DNA of 64,000 nt, taken from Planococcus sp. MB-3u-03 (GTDB taxonomy: Bacteria; Bacillota; Bacilli; Bacillales_A; Planococcaceae). The translations under genes and the position numbers were made by a program. Below, in pieces: positions 35,017 to 45,561 of the stretch. The notes below the pieces were generated by a model that saw nothing but the letters and a program-made list of their open reading frames with translations, was not told the DNA's origin and did not search any database. Each line of letters begins with the position of its first letter. Position 1 is the stretch's first letter. The stretch spans positions 2,213,501-2,277,500 of the forward strand of contig NZ_CP025135.1 of NCBI RefSeq assembly GCF_002833405.1, in the 5' to 3' direction.

Positions 35017-35168
35017 GTTCATCACCTCCGTACAGGTTTTAAAATCATTCCTTGCATTCTATATACCCGATTTACCGGTAAATATACACTCTATATCAAT
35101 TTAACCTGATAATTCCATAATAAGGATCTCTACATCCATATTTTTCAAATGCAATTGTACTAAAAAAA

Positions 35169-35190
35169 AGACAGAGGCATCTCCTCTGTC
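35169..35190 (-). terminator. Terminator of the amidase gene
   Basis: AAGACAGAGG/CCTCTGTCTT stem with a T-rich tail on the minus strand. Confidence 0.8.
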
Positions 35191-35204
35191 TTCCGAAAAA
35201 TCAC

Positions 35205-36500
35205 TTATGCTTTTGCCATTCTCGATTCGATGAATGCTTTTAAAGCGTGAACCCCGTGAACGCAATCCGATAAGGACGACCATTCTTTTGGATTGTGGCT
35301 GATGCCCTCTTTGCTGCGGACAAACAGCATCGCAACCGGAATATGGCGTCCGACGATCATGGCGTCATGGCCCGCACCGCTCGGGATCCGCACCGGTACG
35401 ATTCCCTGTTCCTCCAGTACCGCCGCAATTTCCTGCTGCAATTCTTCTGCTATCGGCACAGGAGTGATACTGGTATTTTGCTGTAGCGACACTGTGACTC
35501 GATGCTTTTCAGCAACTTCTTCCGCCAAGCTGCGAATGCACTCAACGAGCATATCCCGCGGTTCTTTATGAATGTCGCGCGCATCGACATGCAGCACAAC
35601 CTGCTCCGGAATGACATTGATGCCGTTTGGAGATACATCCAACTTCCCGACCGTTGCCACAGCCGTCTCGCTAATAGCCGGGGGAAGTTCAGGCAAGCGA
35701 CTGACAAATTCACCAGCCGCGACTAAACTATCGGTTCTGCCGATCATTGGGGTATTGCCGGCATGGCCTGCTTGCCCTGAAAAGCGCACTTCCATCCAGG
35801 CAGGACCGGCGATTCCGCTGACGATGCCGACTGGCTGATTTTCCTGTTCCAGCTTCTTGCCCTGTTCGATATGCACTTCTGCAAATAACTCCAGCTCAGA
35901 TAAATCCCTCACCGACTCGCGGAACGCATTTATAGAACTGCCGTAGGATTCAAGAACTTGTTCCAAGCCTTCTCCGTTATAATCACGCAACTGCTTCATT
36001 TCCGCTTCGGTAATATCACCAGTCATCGCACGGCTTCCTGTCAATCCGCTATTGAATCTCGAGCCTTCCTCGTCGGTGAAGATTACCACTTCATATGGTT
36101 TTTGGGGAACAAATCCGGCATCCTTCCATGCTTCCACCACTTCAAGCGCAGACAACACGCCAAGCGGGCCATCGAAATTGCCGCCATTCGGCACGCTGTC
36201 GACGTGAGATCCCGACGCGATGGCCGGGCCCTCCGACTGCCCTTGTAAAGTACCGAAAACATTTCCGGCGCCGTCTTCCTTCACTTCAAGCCCTGCCTGT
36301 TCCATCCAGGACCTGACCAATTGCTTGGCTTGTTTTTCTTCACTGGATAATCCCGGACGTTTGACTCCGCCCGGTTCGGTGTAGCCGATTTCCGACAAAG
36401 CGTGCAAGCGTTTTGCGATTCGCTCGCCGCTGACTCCCGAATGATCCAATTGCTTATCGTATTCCTTAATCAAGTCTTCGTATAATGTGCTATTTCCCAT
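35205..36500 (-). CDS. Hydantoinase/carbamoylase-family Zn amidase (M20 superfamily)
   Basis: 431 residues. Metal-binding sites are visible in ASGSHVDSVPNGGNFDGPLG, IFTDEEGSRF and the late GAGHDAM, and HIEQGKKLE is typical of N-carbamoyl-amino acid hydrolases and allantoate amidohydrolases. It would cleave an N-carbamoyl or ureido group from a small molecule. The start at 36500 has GGAGGGACTT directly upstream. It overlaps the end of the next upstream M20 gene by 11 bases, forming an operon with it and a transporter. The substrate cannot be told from sequence. Confidence 0.83.
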   Translation of the reverse strand: MGNSTLYEDLIKEYDKQLDHSGVSGERIAKRLHALSEIGYTEPGGVKRPGLSSEEKQAKQLVRSWMEQAGLEVKEDGAGNVFGTLQGQSEGPAIASGSHVDSVPNGGNFDGPLGVLSALEVVEAWKDAGFVPQKPYEVVIFTDEEGSRFNSGLTGSRAMTGDITEAEMKQLRDYNGEGLEQVLESYGSSINAFRESVRDLSELELFAEVHIEQGKKLEQENQPVGIVSGIAGPAWMEVRFSGQAGHAGNTPMIGRTDSLVAAGEFVSRLPELPPAISETAVATVGKLDVSPNGINVIPEQVVLHVDARDIHKEPRDMLVECIRSLAEEVAEKHRVTVSLQQNTSITPVPIAEELQQEIAAVLEEQGIVPVRIPSGAGHDAMIVGRHIPVAMLFVRSKEGISHNPKEWSSLSDCVHGVHALKAFIESRMAKA

Positions 36501-37698
36501 AAGTCCCTCCATCGATTCGATTAGTTTTATTCAAATAAGAATAAGCGTATTGCGCATACAATTCTGCACCGGTAGAAAGTGCATCTTCATCGATATTGAA
36601 ACGCCCGTGATGATGCGCCCATTCCGTATCTTTCTCTGGATTCCCTGCTCCGACCAATGCGAAACAGCCTGGTGCTTCGTCCAAAAAGAATGAGAAATCT
36701 TCTCCACCCATCGTCGGCTCTTCATGGTACAAGACATCTTCCCCAAAGGCTTCCGCTGCAACCGAACGTGCCAATTGTGCGCTTTCAGCTTCATTGATGA
36801 CTGCCTGCGTACCGCGGATGTATTCGAGTTCAGCAGTACCGCCGTAGAGCTCGGCCGTATTTCTGGCATATACTTCAAGCTGCTTTTCGATATGGTCGCG
36901 CACTTCCGGGTCGAAGCAGCGGACCGTGCCTTCAATAAGCGCGTTTTCTGCGATGACATTAAAGCGTGTGCCAACCGTCATCTTGCCTACCGTGACGACT
37001 GCGGGCTGCTTCGGGTCTATGGTTCTTGAGACGATCGACTGGACATTCATGACAAAAGCAGAAGCCATGACCGACGCATCGATGCACGCTTGCGGCATGG
37101 CTCCGTGCCCGCCACGCCCTGTGAAACGGATGTTAAAGATATCGGCAGATGCAAAGGAAGGGCCTGTTGTACATGACACTTTCCCCGTTGGGCTCTGCGA
37201 CCAGATGTGCATGCCGAATACATTATCGACGCCTCTCATCGCGCCTTGTTTCACCATTTCCCTGGCTCCGGTCGCAACTTCCTCTGCCGGTTGGAATAGG
37301 AATCTGACCGTTCCCTCGAGCTGGTCTTTGACTGATACGAGGGCTTTTGCAGCGATCAATAACATCGCTGTATGTGCATCATGCCCACAAGCGTGCATTT
37401 TCCCTTGTTCTTTGGAGCGGTACGGTAAATCCATAGTCAACTCTTCGACAGACAAAGCGTCCATATCCGCACGCAATGCAACAGTCTTCCCGGGCTTAGC
37501 GCCGGACAATTCTCCGATGACGCCGGTCGGTTCAGTCTTTCGGCAATCGATGCCGAGTTCAGTCAAATAGTCAAAGACGTATTCCGTTGTCTGATACTCC
37601 TCCCAAGACAGTTCTGGTTCGCTATGCAATTTTCTCCGGATATCAATTAATTCCCCTGCATGATTTGCTATTTCTTTTTTGATCGCTTCAAGAATCAC
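36490..37698 (-). CDS. M20 family N-acyl-amino acid amidohydrolase
   Basis: 402 residues with the di-metal motifs HACGHDAHTAML (about 103-114), FLFQPAEEVATGARE and MGGEDFSFFLDEAPG. Aminoacylase/carboxypeptidase members remove acyl groups or hydrolyse amides of amino acids. The start is GTG at 37698 with AGGAGGG upstream. It is followed with overlap by the carbamoylase-type amidase and preceded by a transporter gene, suggesting uptake and breakdown of an acylated or ureido amino acid. Confidence 0.85.
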   Translation of the reverse strand: MILEAIKKEIANHAGELIDIRRKLHSEPELSWEEYQTTEYVFDYLTELGIDCRKTEPTGVIGELSGAKPGKTVALRADMDALSVEELTMDLPYRSKEQGKMHACGHDAHTAMLLIAAKALVSVKDQLEGTVRFLFQPAEEVATGAREMVKQGAMRGVDNVFGMHIWSQSPTGKVSCTTGPSFASADIFNIRFTGRGGHGAMPQACIDASVMASAFVMNVQSIVSRTIDPKQPAVVTVGKMTVGTRFNVIAENALIEGTVRCFDPEVRDHIEKQLEVYARNTAELYGGTAELEYIRGTQAVINEAESAQLARSVAAEAFGEDVLYHEEPTMGGEDFSFFLDEAPGCFALVGAGNPEKDTEWAHHHGRFNIDEDALSTGAELYAQYAYSYLNKTNRIDGGTYGK

Positions 37699-37721
37699 TG
37701 CAAAACCCTCCTAATGATTGT

Positions 37722-38927
37722 TTATAGGAAACCGACGAAGATTCCTGCCAAGATGACCGAGACGATGGTGACCGTAATGAATCCGGCGACGAGCATCGGC
37801 GGCAGCATGCGGCTAGTCAGCATCTCGCGTTCTTTTTCGTCCTGCGTCAATGCGTTGATCACTTCAACCGTGATGATGTAATCCGCCGGGAATCCGTAAA
37901 GCGCCGTCAACGAACAAGCGAACGCCATTTCTTTGCTGACTTTGAGGATTTTTCCGATGATAAACGAAAAGATATACATCCCGACAAGCCCGATAATGAT
38001 GCAGCCAATTAACGGATACAGAATTTCCAGCATCATTTGAGGCGTCGCCGTTTTTAAGCCGTCGAAGATGAATAGCAGCAAGGCCATGATCGCAAAGCCG
38101 AAGCCATTCGCCTTCTGCAGCGGGTGGCGCTCCAAAAATCCGATCGAACGCGCTAATACCCCAAACAATAAACACAATACATACGGGCTGATTTCCACAA
38201 TCGGCGCTGCCAATGTTGAAGCCAGATAAGCGGCGTAGCCCACTAAAGCAAGCCGGAAGAATTTGAAAAAATCCGTATTGTATTTCTCAGGTAACGCAGC
38301 AAACAACTTCGGTTTTTCGTCTTGGACTTTTTCTTCAGCCGTTCCTGCTGCTAAAGGTGTATAATCCGTCAATTCGTTATTGCGATATTTTTGCAGCAAA
38401 TTACGGCCTTCTCTTTTTAGCATGACAGAAGTCAGCGGATAGCCTGCAAACCCTTGGATGACGTAAATGACGATGGCGAACACGGCGAGCGTCGGAAGCC
38501 CTGCAGCCGTTGCCCCTTCCGACATGATCAATGCTGATACCAATCCACCGACAAGTGGCGGGATCGCAACAATGACGGTCTGGAAATCAAACAGCAGCGT
38601 CCCGATTGCAAGCAAGAAGACGACAATCCCCAAAATCCCGGACAAGGCGATCAAAATGGTGCGCCATTGCTTTTTCAGTTCGTCCAGCGACAATAAAGTC
38701 CCCATATTCGTAATCAGCAAATAGATCAGCAAAGTGGCGACGACTGGCGGAATCCCGCCGATGGTCACGATATCTTCCGGAAAGAATGTCCAATACCCGA
38801 TCAGGAACAATACCCCACTGACGAAAATCGACGGAATCCAAGCTTTGGTGCGAATGGAGATCAGTTCTCCAATAAACAGGATGAAAGCCATAATGGCCAA
38901 GGCTAACATTTGTGGCATATTGTTCAT
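37722..38927 (-). CDS. GltS-like membrane transporter
   Basis: 401 residues with about ten membrane helices and a hydrophilic loop near residues 175-220. The repeated half-structures PPLVGGLVSALIMSEGATAA and TALYGFPADYIITVEV recall the Na+/glutamate symporter (GltS) fold. AGAGAGGA lies close to the first ATG; the Met four codons later is also possible. It lies 23 bases upstream of the two amidohydrolase genes in the same direction, so it probably imports their substrate. Confidence 0.65.
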   Translation of the reverse strand: MNNMPQMLALAIMAFILFIGELISIRTKAWIPSIFVSGVLFLIGYWTFFPEDIVTIGGIPPVVATLLIYLLITNMGTLLSLDELKKQWRTILIALSGILGIVVFLLAIGTLLFDFQTVIVAIPPLVGGLVSALIMSEGATAAGLPTLAVFAIVIYVIQGFAGYPLTSVMLKREGRNLLQKYRNNELTDYTPLAAGTAEEKVQDEKPKLFAALPEKYNTDFFKFFRLALVGYAAYLASTLAAPIVEISPYVLCLLFGVLARSIGFLERHPLQKANGFGFAIMALLLFIFDGLKTATPQMMLEILYPLIGCIIIGLVGMYIFSFIIGKILKVSKEMAFACSLTALYGFPADYIITVEVINALTQDEKEREMLTSRMLPPMLVAGFITVTIVSVILAGIFVGFL

Positions 38928-39258
38928 TCCTCTCTCAGCTTCGAAATATTATACGAAAACAAGTTTTTTCTGAAGCTTATTAGTTTTAAGCAATAGTAGC
39001 ACAGAATTTCGAGTTCGGAAATATAATTTATAGACTATTTTGAAATAACTTTAAATTGAATAAACGTTCATTTTAATGTAAGCGCAACCAATATCGATAT
39101 ATTGCGTATTTCAAAAACTATGAACTTTTTGGGTCTGTGACTTAATTTTCTTCGTGATTTTCAATTGCAGGACATCTGCTGGTACAGGTTCGCGCAAGTT
39201 TAGACATTTTCCAGGTGAGGTATTGACTACAAGAAGCATAATTTAAGGAGGAGTTTGG
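38928..39258. other. Divergent promoter region between the transporter and gabD
   Basis: About 330 AT-rich bases without coding potential. Contains a cre-like site (39077-39090) and AT-rich promoter-like sequences for both directions. Confidence 0.45.
39077..39090 (+). promoter_or_regulatory. Candidate catabolite-response (cre) site upstream of gabD
   Basis: TGTAAGCGCAACCA matches TGWAANCGNTNWCA at all but two fixed positions; CcpA control of gabD is plausible but unproven. Confidence 0.35.
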
Positions 39259-40683
39259 ATGAACGGCAAACATTATATAAATGGTGAATGGACGGAGAAA
39301 GGCAATGATTCCATTAAAGTCATGAACCCGGCAACCGGCGAACAAGTGGGAACAGTCCCTAATGGCGGCGAAGCGGAAGCGACTGAAGCGGTCGAAGCTG
39401 CAGCTGCGGCATTTCCTTCCTGGTCGAAGACGACGGCTTATGAACGCGCAGAATTATTGATGAAATGGCATGATCTGCTATTGGAGCATAAAGAAGAAGT
39501 CGGGGAAATCCTGACGAAGGAAATGGGCAAACCGCTAAAAGAAGCGATCGGTGAAGTGGAATATTCCGCATCGTTCATTTCGTGGTTCGCGGAAGAAGGC
39601 AAACGCGTTTATGGCCGGACCATCCCTGCAAGCAAAGACGGCAAACGCATCCAAATCAATAAGCAGCCAGTAGGCGTCGTGGCATCTATCACCCCTTGGA
39701 ATTTCCCTGCAGCCATGATGGCACGGAAAATGGCGCCTGCCCTCGCAGCCGGCTGTACCTTCGTCTCGAAACCGGCGAAGATGACGCCGCTCACAGCCGT
39801 CCGCATGTTTGAGCTGGCCGAAGAAGCCGGATTCCCGAAAGGCGTCGTCAACCTGGTGACCGGCAGCGCATCCGCAATCGGCAAAGTGTTTACGAGCCAT
39901 CCATCAGTCCGCAAATTGACTTTCACTGGCTCGACTGAAATCGGCAAGGAATTGATGAAACAAGGTGCTGATACGATGTTGAACCTGTCGTTGGAACTTG
40001 GCGGGCACGCGCCGATCATCGTTCTCGATGATGCAGATATCGACAAAGCGGTCGAAGGCGTCATGGCTTCAAAATTCCGCAACGCCGGGCAGACTTGCGT
40101 ATGCGGCAACCGCATTTACGTCCAAGAAGGAATCGTCGATGAATTTTCCGAGAAGTTGAAGCAAGCAGCCGGACAATTGAAAGTCGGCAATGGCCTCGAA
40201 GACGGAGTGGATATCGGCCCGCTCGTCGACAAAGATGGATATGAAAAAGTAGAGCGCCACGTAAAAGACGCCGTCGATAAAGGCGCAAAAGTACTAGTCG
40301 GTGGTGACGGCCAATCGGATAACGATGCTTATTTCTATAACCCGACCGTTCTGGTTGATGCTACAGAAGATATGCTCGTCATGAACGAAGAAACCTTCGG
40401 GCCCGTTGCGCCGATCATGAGCTTTAAAACCGATGAAGAAGCGGTTAAGCTCGCAAACGACACACGCTTCGGCCTGGCTTCTTATTTCTTCACTGAAAGC
40501 ATGTCACGCGGAACGTTTATCGCCGAGAACCTGGAATACGGCATCGTCGGCTGGAATGATGGCCTGCCTTCAACTGCACAAGCCCCATTCGGTGGAATGA
40601 AAGAAAGCGGCGTTGGCCGTGAAGGCGGACAGGAAGGCCTCGATGCATTCCTTGAAACCAAATACATCTCCATCAAATTGTGA
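39259..40683 (+). CDS. gabD: NAD(P)-dependent succinate-semialdehyde dehydrogenase type aldehyde dehydrogenase
   Basis: A 474-residue ALDH. It has the cofactor region [22 protein letters not shown], the catalytic Glu in [11 protein letters not shown] and the nucleophile Cys in [11 protein letters not shown]. The Cys-Val-Cys form is typical of GabD enzymes, which oxidise succinate semialdehyde to succinate in GABA breakdown. AAGGAGGAG precedes the ATG. A single-gene unit with its own terminator. No GABA aminotransferase is adjacent, so the physiological substrate is inferred. Confidence 0.83.
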   Translation: MNGKHYINGEWTEKGNDSIKVMNPATGEQVGTVPNGGEAEATEAVEAAAAAFPSWSKTTAYERAELLMKWHDLLLEHKEEVGEILTKEMGKPLKEAIGEVEYSASFISWFAEEGKRVYGRTIPASKDGKRIQINKQPVGVVASITPWNFPAAMMARKMAPALAAGCTFVSKPAKMTPLTAVRMFELAEEAGFPKGVVNLVTGSASAIGKVFTSHPSVRKLTFTGSTEIGKELMKQGADTMLNLSLELGGHAPIIVLDDADIDKAVEGVMASKFRNAGQTCVCGNRIYVQEGIVDEFSEKLKQAAGQLKVGNGLEDGVDIGPLVDKDGYEKVERHVKDAVDKGAKVLVGGDGQSDNDAYFYNPTVLVDATEDMLVMNEETFGPVAPIMSFKTDEEAVKLANDTRFGLASYFFTESMSRGTFIAENLEYGIVGWNDGLPSTAQAPFGGMKESGVGREGGQEGLDAFLETKYISIKL

Positions 40684-40702
40684 ACAACTTGTACACTATG
40701 CA

Positions 40703-40738
40703 AAAAAAGCTCCGGATCAATTGATCCGGAGCTTTTTT
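40703..40738. terminator. Bidirectional terminator between gabD and thrB
   Basis: AAAAAGCTCCGGATC/GATCCGGAGCTTTTT around AATT; perfect stem, A and T tracts both sides. Confidence 0.88.
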
Positions 40739-40739
40739 C

Positions 40740-41645
40740 TTATGCTACTGTTTCATGTGATTTGGTACCGCTACGGGCCGGCTTTATTGCCATGCTCTCA
40801 TAATGCGGAAATAGCTGGCCGAGCGACTGTGCGATGCGTTGTTCATCTCCAGCGCTGACCGGGATGAAGAGCGAAGGCCCCGCTCCGCTGATCGCATATC
40901 CATAAGCACCGAGCTTGCGGCAGGCTTCACCGATTTCCTTAAAATCCGGGAAACGATTTTGGCGATACGGCTGATGGAAAGTATCTTTGCTCATGAGCTT
41001 GCCGGCTTTTTCCCAATCGCCGCGCACCATCGCTGCAGAAAGCACATTGGCCGCGGCACTTCCCCGTACACTTTCAGCGTGTCGAAGCTGTTCGGGCAAC
41101 AGGCTTCTGGACTCTTCTGTCAGGAAAATCTCCTGGGGGATCAATAGCACGACCCCGATATCGACTTGTTCAACGTGCACAGTTTCAATCTGCTCTTCGT
41201 CATAATAGGAAATTGTCAGCCCTCCGAGCAGTGAAGCGGAGATATTATCCGGATGGCCTTCCATTTCGGTACCGATTTGCACTTTTTCCTGGTCGGACAT
41301 ACGCAAATCGAGCAAACGATTGGCCAATTCAATGCCTGCTGCAATAGCTGAAGCGCTGCTGCCGAGCCCCCGCCCGAGCGGGATATCCGTATCGATTTCT
41401 AATTTGGCTGCCTGCAACTCTTTACCATATGCGGCAGCTGTGCGTTCAGCCGCCTGCAGGGTCAAAGTAGCTTCAACACCGGACAAATGGGCGTACTCCG
41501 GTGTTTTATAAACAAGCTGCCAGGAATCTGCAGGCGACACATGAATATTCAAATGGAGGTCCAGGGCAAGGCCGATGGAATCGAATCCGGGGCCTAAATT
41601 GGCAGTGGATGCGGGCACTGCGATCGAAAACTCTTTACCGATCAT
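40740..41645 (-). CDS. thrB: Homoserine kinase (reads as a fusion to ThrC here)
   Basis: 301 residues of the GHMP kinase family. It opens [20 protein letters not shown], carries the ATP loop [16 protein letters not shown] and ends with a GHMP C-terminal motif [14 protein letters not shown]. It phosphorylates homoserine for threonine synthesis. A perfect ribosome site AAAAGGAGGTC lies 5 bases before the ATG at 41645. In this sequence the frame is continuous with thrC (653 codons). One extra A in the run 41658-41661 would explain that: with three As thrC ends in a TGA overlapping this ATG. Confidence 0.92.
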   Translation of the reverse strand: MIGKEFSIAVPASTANLGPGFDSIGLALDLHLNIHVSPADSWQLVYKTPEYAHLSGVEATLTLQAAERTAAAYGKELQAAKLEIDTDIPLGRGLGSSASAIAAGIELANRLLDLRMSDQEKVQIGTEMEGHPDNISASLLGGLTISYYDEEQIETVHVEQVDIGVVLLIPQEIFLTEESRSLLPEQLRHAESVRGSAAANVLSAAMVRGDWEKAGKLMSKDTFHQPYRQNRFPDFKEIGEACRKLGAYGYAISGAGPSLFIPVSAGDEQRIAQSLGQLFPHYESMAIKPARSGTKSHETVA

Positions 41646-42701
41646 ACTTTGACCTCCTTTTAACTCCTCCCAAAACTGTTCCATGTTTGCGGCTTCGAGC
41701 ATGCCGTCTTGTTTGCTGACTTCGATTGCTGTCGCCGGATCTTTCAGGCCATTTCCTGTCAGCACACAGACGACGGTCGATCCTTTTTTGATTTGGCCGT
41801 CTTCGACTTGTTTTTTTAGGCCCGCGATCGATGCGCAGGATGCCGGTTCCGCAAAGACGCCTTCTGTCTTAGCGAGCAGCTGGTAAGCTTCGAGGATTTT
41901 ATCATCGCTTCTCGCCAAGATCGTACCTTTTGATTCATCGAGTGCGTTCAGTGCCAATTGCCAGCTTGCCGGGTTGCCGATGCGGATTGCCGTCGCGACC
42001 GTTTCAGGCTGTTCGACCACCTTGTTCTGGACGATCGGCGAAGCGCCCTCCGCCTGGACACCGAGCAGTTCAGGGCGTTTTTCACCTGTACGCTCTGCGT
42101 ATTCAGTAAAGCCTTTCCAAGCGGCTGAAATATTGCCGGCATTGCCGACAGGAAGCGCGAATATGTCCGGCACTTTCCCGAGCTGCTCGATCACTTCGAA
42201 AGCGATTGTCTTCTGGCCCTCTAGGCGGTAGGGGTTGACGGAGTTGACGAGTGCGATCCCTGGGGATTTGCCGATTTCACGGACCATTTCCAGCGCTTCG
42301 TCAAAATTGCCTTTGATCTCCAAAATTTCCGCACCGTACATTTTTGCCTGAGCCAACTTGCCAAGCGCTATGCGGCCTTCCGGAATGACGACAATCGTCC
42401 GCATGCCCGCTCTTGCGCCGTATGCAGCAGCCGAAGCCGATGTGTTTCCTGTGGATGCACAAACGAGGACGCTCTTGCCTTCTTCCTTCGCTTTAGCAAC
42501 TGCCATGACCATGCCGCGGTCTTTAAAAGAACCGGTCGGGTTGGCGCCTTCGATTTTGGCGTAGACCTCGATGCCCCAGTCAGCCGATAGCTTTTCGAGA
42601 TGGATCAGCGGTGTATTGCCTTCTTGCAAAGTTAGTTGAGGCGTAGCTTCCGTCACCGGCAGCCACTCTTTGTATTGTTCGATCAGTCCAGGCCATCTCA
42701 T
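41642..42701 (-). CDS. thrC: Threonine synthase
   Basis: A PLP enzyme that converts phosphohomoserine to threonine. It shows the PLP lysine in [11 protein letters not shown] (about residue 60), [18 protein letters not shown], and the phosphate-binding sequence [13 protein letters not shown]. If the four-A run near 41660 is an over-call, the protein is 352 residues, exactly the length of Bacillus ThrC, and the stop overlaps the thrB start (ATGA). Otherwise it is fused to ThrB. It overlaps the end of hom by four bases. GGGGAGGATGC precedes the ATG. Confidence 0.92.
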
Positions 42702-43996
42702 GCTGCATCCTCCCCTTCAATGCGGTAATGGCTGATCAGGCTTGCCATTCCTTCAAGTTCTTTCAAGACATCCAAATGCTGCTGGCGTGAGATTTCATGT
42801 GTTTTTAAAATGAGCTCCGCTTTTCCTTCGGTTTCATTTGTTCCTGGATTCTGTACGATCGATTGGATACTTGCTCCGTGGTTGCTGTAGATGGCGCTCA
42901 CTTTAGACAATACACCGACGACATCATCCACCAGCAAACGATGGAAGTATTTTGAACAGCTTTTATCTGCAGGTTTGATCACCCGTTCGTGCTGTGCAGC
43001 GTGTTCACGCTTTCCGTTTACGCCGAGAAGCAAGTTTCTGCAAGCTGCGATGATATCGGATACGACGGATGTCGCTGTCGGCAATGAGCCTGCTCCTGGG
43101 CCATAAAGCATCGTTTCCCCAACTGCATCCCCGTAGATATAAACGGCGTTGAATTCGTTATTGACCGAAGCTAGAGGATGGCTGTTCGCCAGGAAAATCG
43201 GTTCAACCGAAACGTCGATGCCGTCTTCATCTTTTGTCGAAGAGCCGACCATTTTCATCGTATAGCCCAAGCTCTCGCCCATCTCCACATCGCCATCCTT
43301 GATGGTATCCATGCCGCGGATATTGACATCATCCAATTTCACTTCTGTCGAATAGGCAAGCGATGATAAAATGACCATTTTGCGTGCTGCATCGAGCCCA
43401 CCGACATCCGCTGTCGGGTCAGCTTCCGCAAAGCCGAGTTCGGTTGCTTCCGCAAGTGCATCTTCGTAACTTTTCTTTTCCTGTTTCATTTTCGTTAAGA
43501 TGAAGTTCGTTGTTCCGTTGACGATGCCCATCATGCTTGAGATGCGGTCGGAAGCCAGCCCGTCTTCTAGCGTGCGGATGATCGGGATGCCGCCGGCTAC
43601 ACTTGCTTCATAGAATAAATCACATTTCTCGGCATCTGCCAGTTTCAATAAATCATGGCCATATTCTGCCATGACGTCCTTATTGGCAGTGACCACTTGC
43701 TTGCCTGATTTCAGCGCTTGTTCCATTGCCGCTCTGGCGCCTTCGATACCGCCCATCACTTCTACAATTATATCGAGGGAAGAATCATTCAAGATTTCTT
43801 CAATACCTGTCGTGAAGACATTCGGATCGAGGTCCGACATCCGGTCTTTCCCGGCATCCCGCACCAATACTTTCCGGATCGCGACTTTTGCGCCGAGTTT
43901 GTGTTGCAGATCTTCCTGGTGCTGTTGGATGATCTTCGCCACGCCGCTCCCTACTGTCCCGAAACCTAATAATCCGATTGAAATTTCATTTTTCAT
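42698..43996 (-). CDS. hom: Homoserine dehydrogenase
   Basis: 432 residues. The N-terminal Rossmann motif [10 protein letters not shown], the catalytic region with [27 protein letters not shown] and [18 protein letters not shown] define the enzyme, which reduces aspartate semialdehyde to homoserine. A C-terminal ACT domain (about 350-425) suggests feedback control by threonine. The start at 43996 has GGGAGGAA upstream; an open frame continues nine codons further. It heads the hom-thrC-thrB operon and is divergent from aspartokinase. Confidence 0.94.
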   Translation of the reverse strand: MKNEISIGLLGFGTVGSGVAKIIQQHQEDLQHKLGAKVAIRKVLVRDAGKDRMSDLDPNVFTTGIEEILNDSSLDIIVEVMGGIEGARAAMEQALKSGKQVVTANKDVMAEYGHDLLKLADAEKCDLFYEASVAGGIPIIRTLEDGLASDRISSMMGIVNGTTNFILTKMKQEKKSYEDALAEATELGFAEADPTADVGGLDAARKMVILSSLAYSTEVKLDDVNIRGMDTIKDGDVEMGESLGYTMKMVGSSTKDEDGIDVSVEPIFLANSHPLASVNNEFNAVYIYGDAVGETMLYGPGAGSLPTATSVVSDIIAACRNLLLGVNGKREHAAQHERVIKPADKSCSKYFHRLLVDDVVGVLSKVSAIYSNHGASIQSIVQNPGTNETEGKAELILKTHEISRQQHLDVLKELEGMASLISHYRIEGEDAA

Positions 43997-44074
43997 TGAC
44001 GATTCCTCCCATGGTGTGTACACTGTGAAAAAACAGCTGTTTTTGTCATAGAGACATTATAGTATTATATTTTA

Positions 44075-44094
44075 GTGAAAACAACCCTTTTCAC
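44075..44094. promoter_or_regulatory. Inverted repeat between hom and the aspartokinase gene
   Basis: GTGAAAA-N6-TTTTCAC lies between the two divergent starts, close to AT-rich promoter-like sequence (44058-44070). It may be an operator for a threonine or lysine regulator. Confidence 0.4.
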
Positions 44095-44124
44095 AGACTA
44101 TTAAAAAAGATGGGACTTGATAGG

Positions 44125-45492
44125 ATGAAAGTATGCAAATTCGGTGGAACTTCAGTCGCTAGCGCTCAGCAAATCAGAAAAGTCGCAAGCATCATCAAAG
44201 CGGACCCGGCACGCCGGATTGTGGTCGTCTCAGCTCCAGGCAAACGTCATAGTGGAGATGTAAAAGTGACCGACCTGCTCATCCGTCTCGCGTCCGCTGC
44301 ATTATTGGGCGAATCCATCCAGCAGCCCTTGCAGGCAGTCATCGACCGTTACACGGAAATCGCAGATGAACTCGGGCTCGACCGGGATATCATCGACATC
44401 ATCCGTGCCGATCTCTCAGACCGCCTCCGTGCAGACAGCGGCCAGCATGATTTGTATATCGACTCAATCAAAGCGGCAGGGGAAGACAATTCAGCGAAAT
44501 TAATCGCTGCTTATTTCACATCCATCGGAATGCAAGCGGAATACGTCAATCCCCACACAGCCGGCTTGTTCGTCAATGATCCGCCGGAACGCGCCCAAGC
44601 CTTGCCTGAATCTTACGGCCAGCTTGCGGCTTTGAGCGGCCAGCCGTCGATTACCGTCTTTCCCGGATTTTTTGCTTTCACAAAATCCGGAATGCTTCGG
44701 ACATTCGACCGGGGCGGCTCCGATATTACAGGGTCCATCCTTGCTGCTGCCGTCAAGGCTGAACTGTATGAGAATTTCACTGATGTCGACTGCGTGTTTG
44801 CCGCCAATCCCCAAGTCGTCGATAACCCAGTGGAAATCGAGCAAATGACTTATCGCGAAATGCGCGAGCTGTCCTACGCTGGATTTGCCGTTCTTCATGA
44901 TGAAGCCTTGATGCCTGCATACCGGGCGTCCGTGCCGCTGTGCATCCGCAACACCAACAATCCATCTGCGCCAGGCACGATGATTGTCGCGGAACGCGCC
45001 AACTCCCCGCGCCCAGTTACCGGGATCTCTGCGGACAGCGGCTTCTCCACTTTGTATGTCGGCAAGTATTTGATGAACCGCGAAGTCGGATTCGGCCGCA
45101 AACTTCTGCAAATACTGGAAGAAGAAGAAATATCCTATGAACACATCCCATCCGGCATCGATAATCTATCAGTTATCCTCAGAAGCCATCAGCTCGATGA
45201 CGAAAAAGAACAGCGCATCATCGAACGGGTAAAAAACGAACTCCAGGCGGACGATGTCCATATCCGCAATGATTTCTCTATGGTCGTCTTGGTGGGCGAA
45301 GGCATGAACAATAATAAAGGCCTGACTGCCCGTGCAGCCGCTGCATTTGCACGCACCAACGTCAATATCGAAATGATCAACCAAGGGTCTTCCGAAGTCA
45401 GCTTGGTGTTCGGCATCCTGAAAGAAGACGAAGGAAAAATCCTCAATGAACTATACAAGGAATTTTTCGCACCGGCGCTTGTCGGCCAGTAA
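44125..45492 (+). CDS. Aspartokinase
   Basis: 455 residues. It opens with the kinase signature MKVCKFGGTSVASAQQI, has FDRGGSDITGS for aspartate and ATP binding, and carries two C-terminal ACT domains (about 310-455; MVVLVGEGMNNNKGLTARA). It makes aspartyl phosphate for threonine, methionine and lysine. The ATG at 44125 begins at the family start; an ATG five codons earlier has no better ribosome site. Its size resembles Bacillus YclM (aspartokinase III) rather than the LysC alpha/beta form. No L-box riboswitch is visible in the short leader. Confidence 0.88.
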   Translation: MKVCKFGGTSVASAQQIRKVASIIKADPARRIVVVSAPGKRHSGDVKVTDLLIRLASAALLGESIQQPLQAVIDRYTEIADELGLDRDIIDIIRADLSDRLRADSGQHDLYIDSIKAAGEDNSAKLIAAYFTSIGMQAEYVNPHTAGLFVNDPPERAQALPESYGQLAALSGQPSITVFPGFFAFTKSGMLRTFDRGGSDITGSILAAAVKAELYENFTDVDCVFAANPQVVDNPVEIEQMTYREMRELSYAGFAVLHDEALMPAYRASVPLCIRNTNNPSAPGTMIVAERANSPRPVTGISADSGFSTLYVGKYLMNREVGFGRKLLQILEEEEISYEHIPSGIDNLSVILRSHQLDDEKEQRIIERVKNELQADDVHIRNDFSMVVLVGEGMNNNKGLTARAAAAFARTNVNIEMINQGSSEVSLVFGILKEDEGKILNELYKEFFAPALVGQ

Positions 45493-45504
45493 AATTCCCT
45501 AAAC

Positions 45505-45551
45505 AAAAAAGACGAAGCGCGAGGTCAGTCACCTTGCGCTTCGTCTTTTTT
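45505..45551. terminator. Bidirectional terminator after aspartokinase
   Basis: AAGACGAAGCGC/GCGCTTCGTCTT stem with long A and T tracts. Confidence 0.85.
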
Positions 45552-45561
45552 TTTGCTTGCC

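Noticed and set aside
44030..44124. Lysine or threonine riboswitch upstream of aspartokinase or hom
   Set aside because: The leaders are too short and show none of the conserved L-box core.
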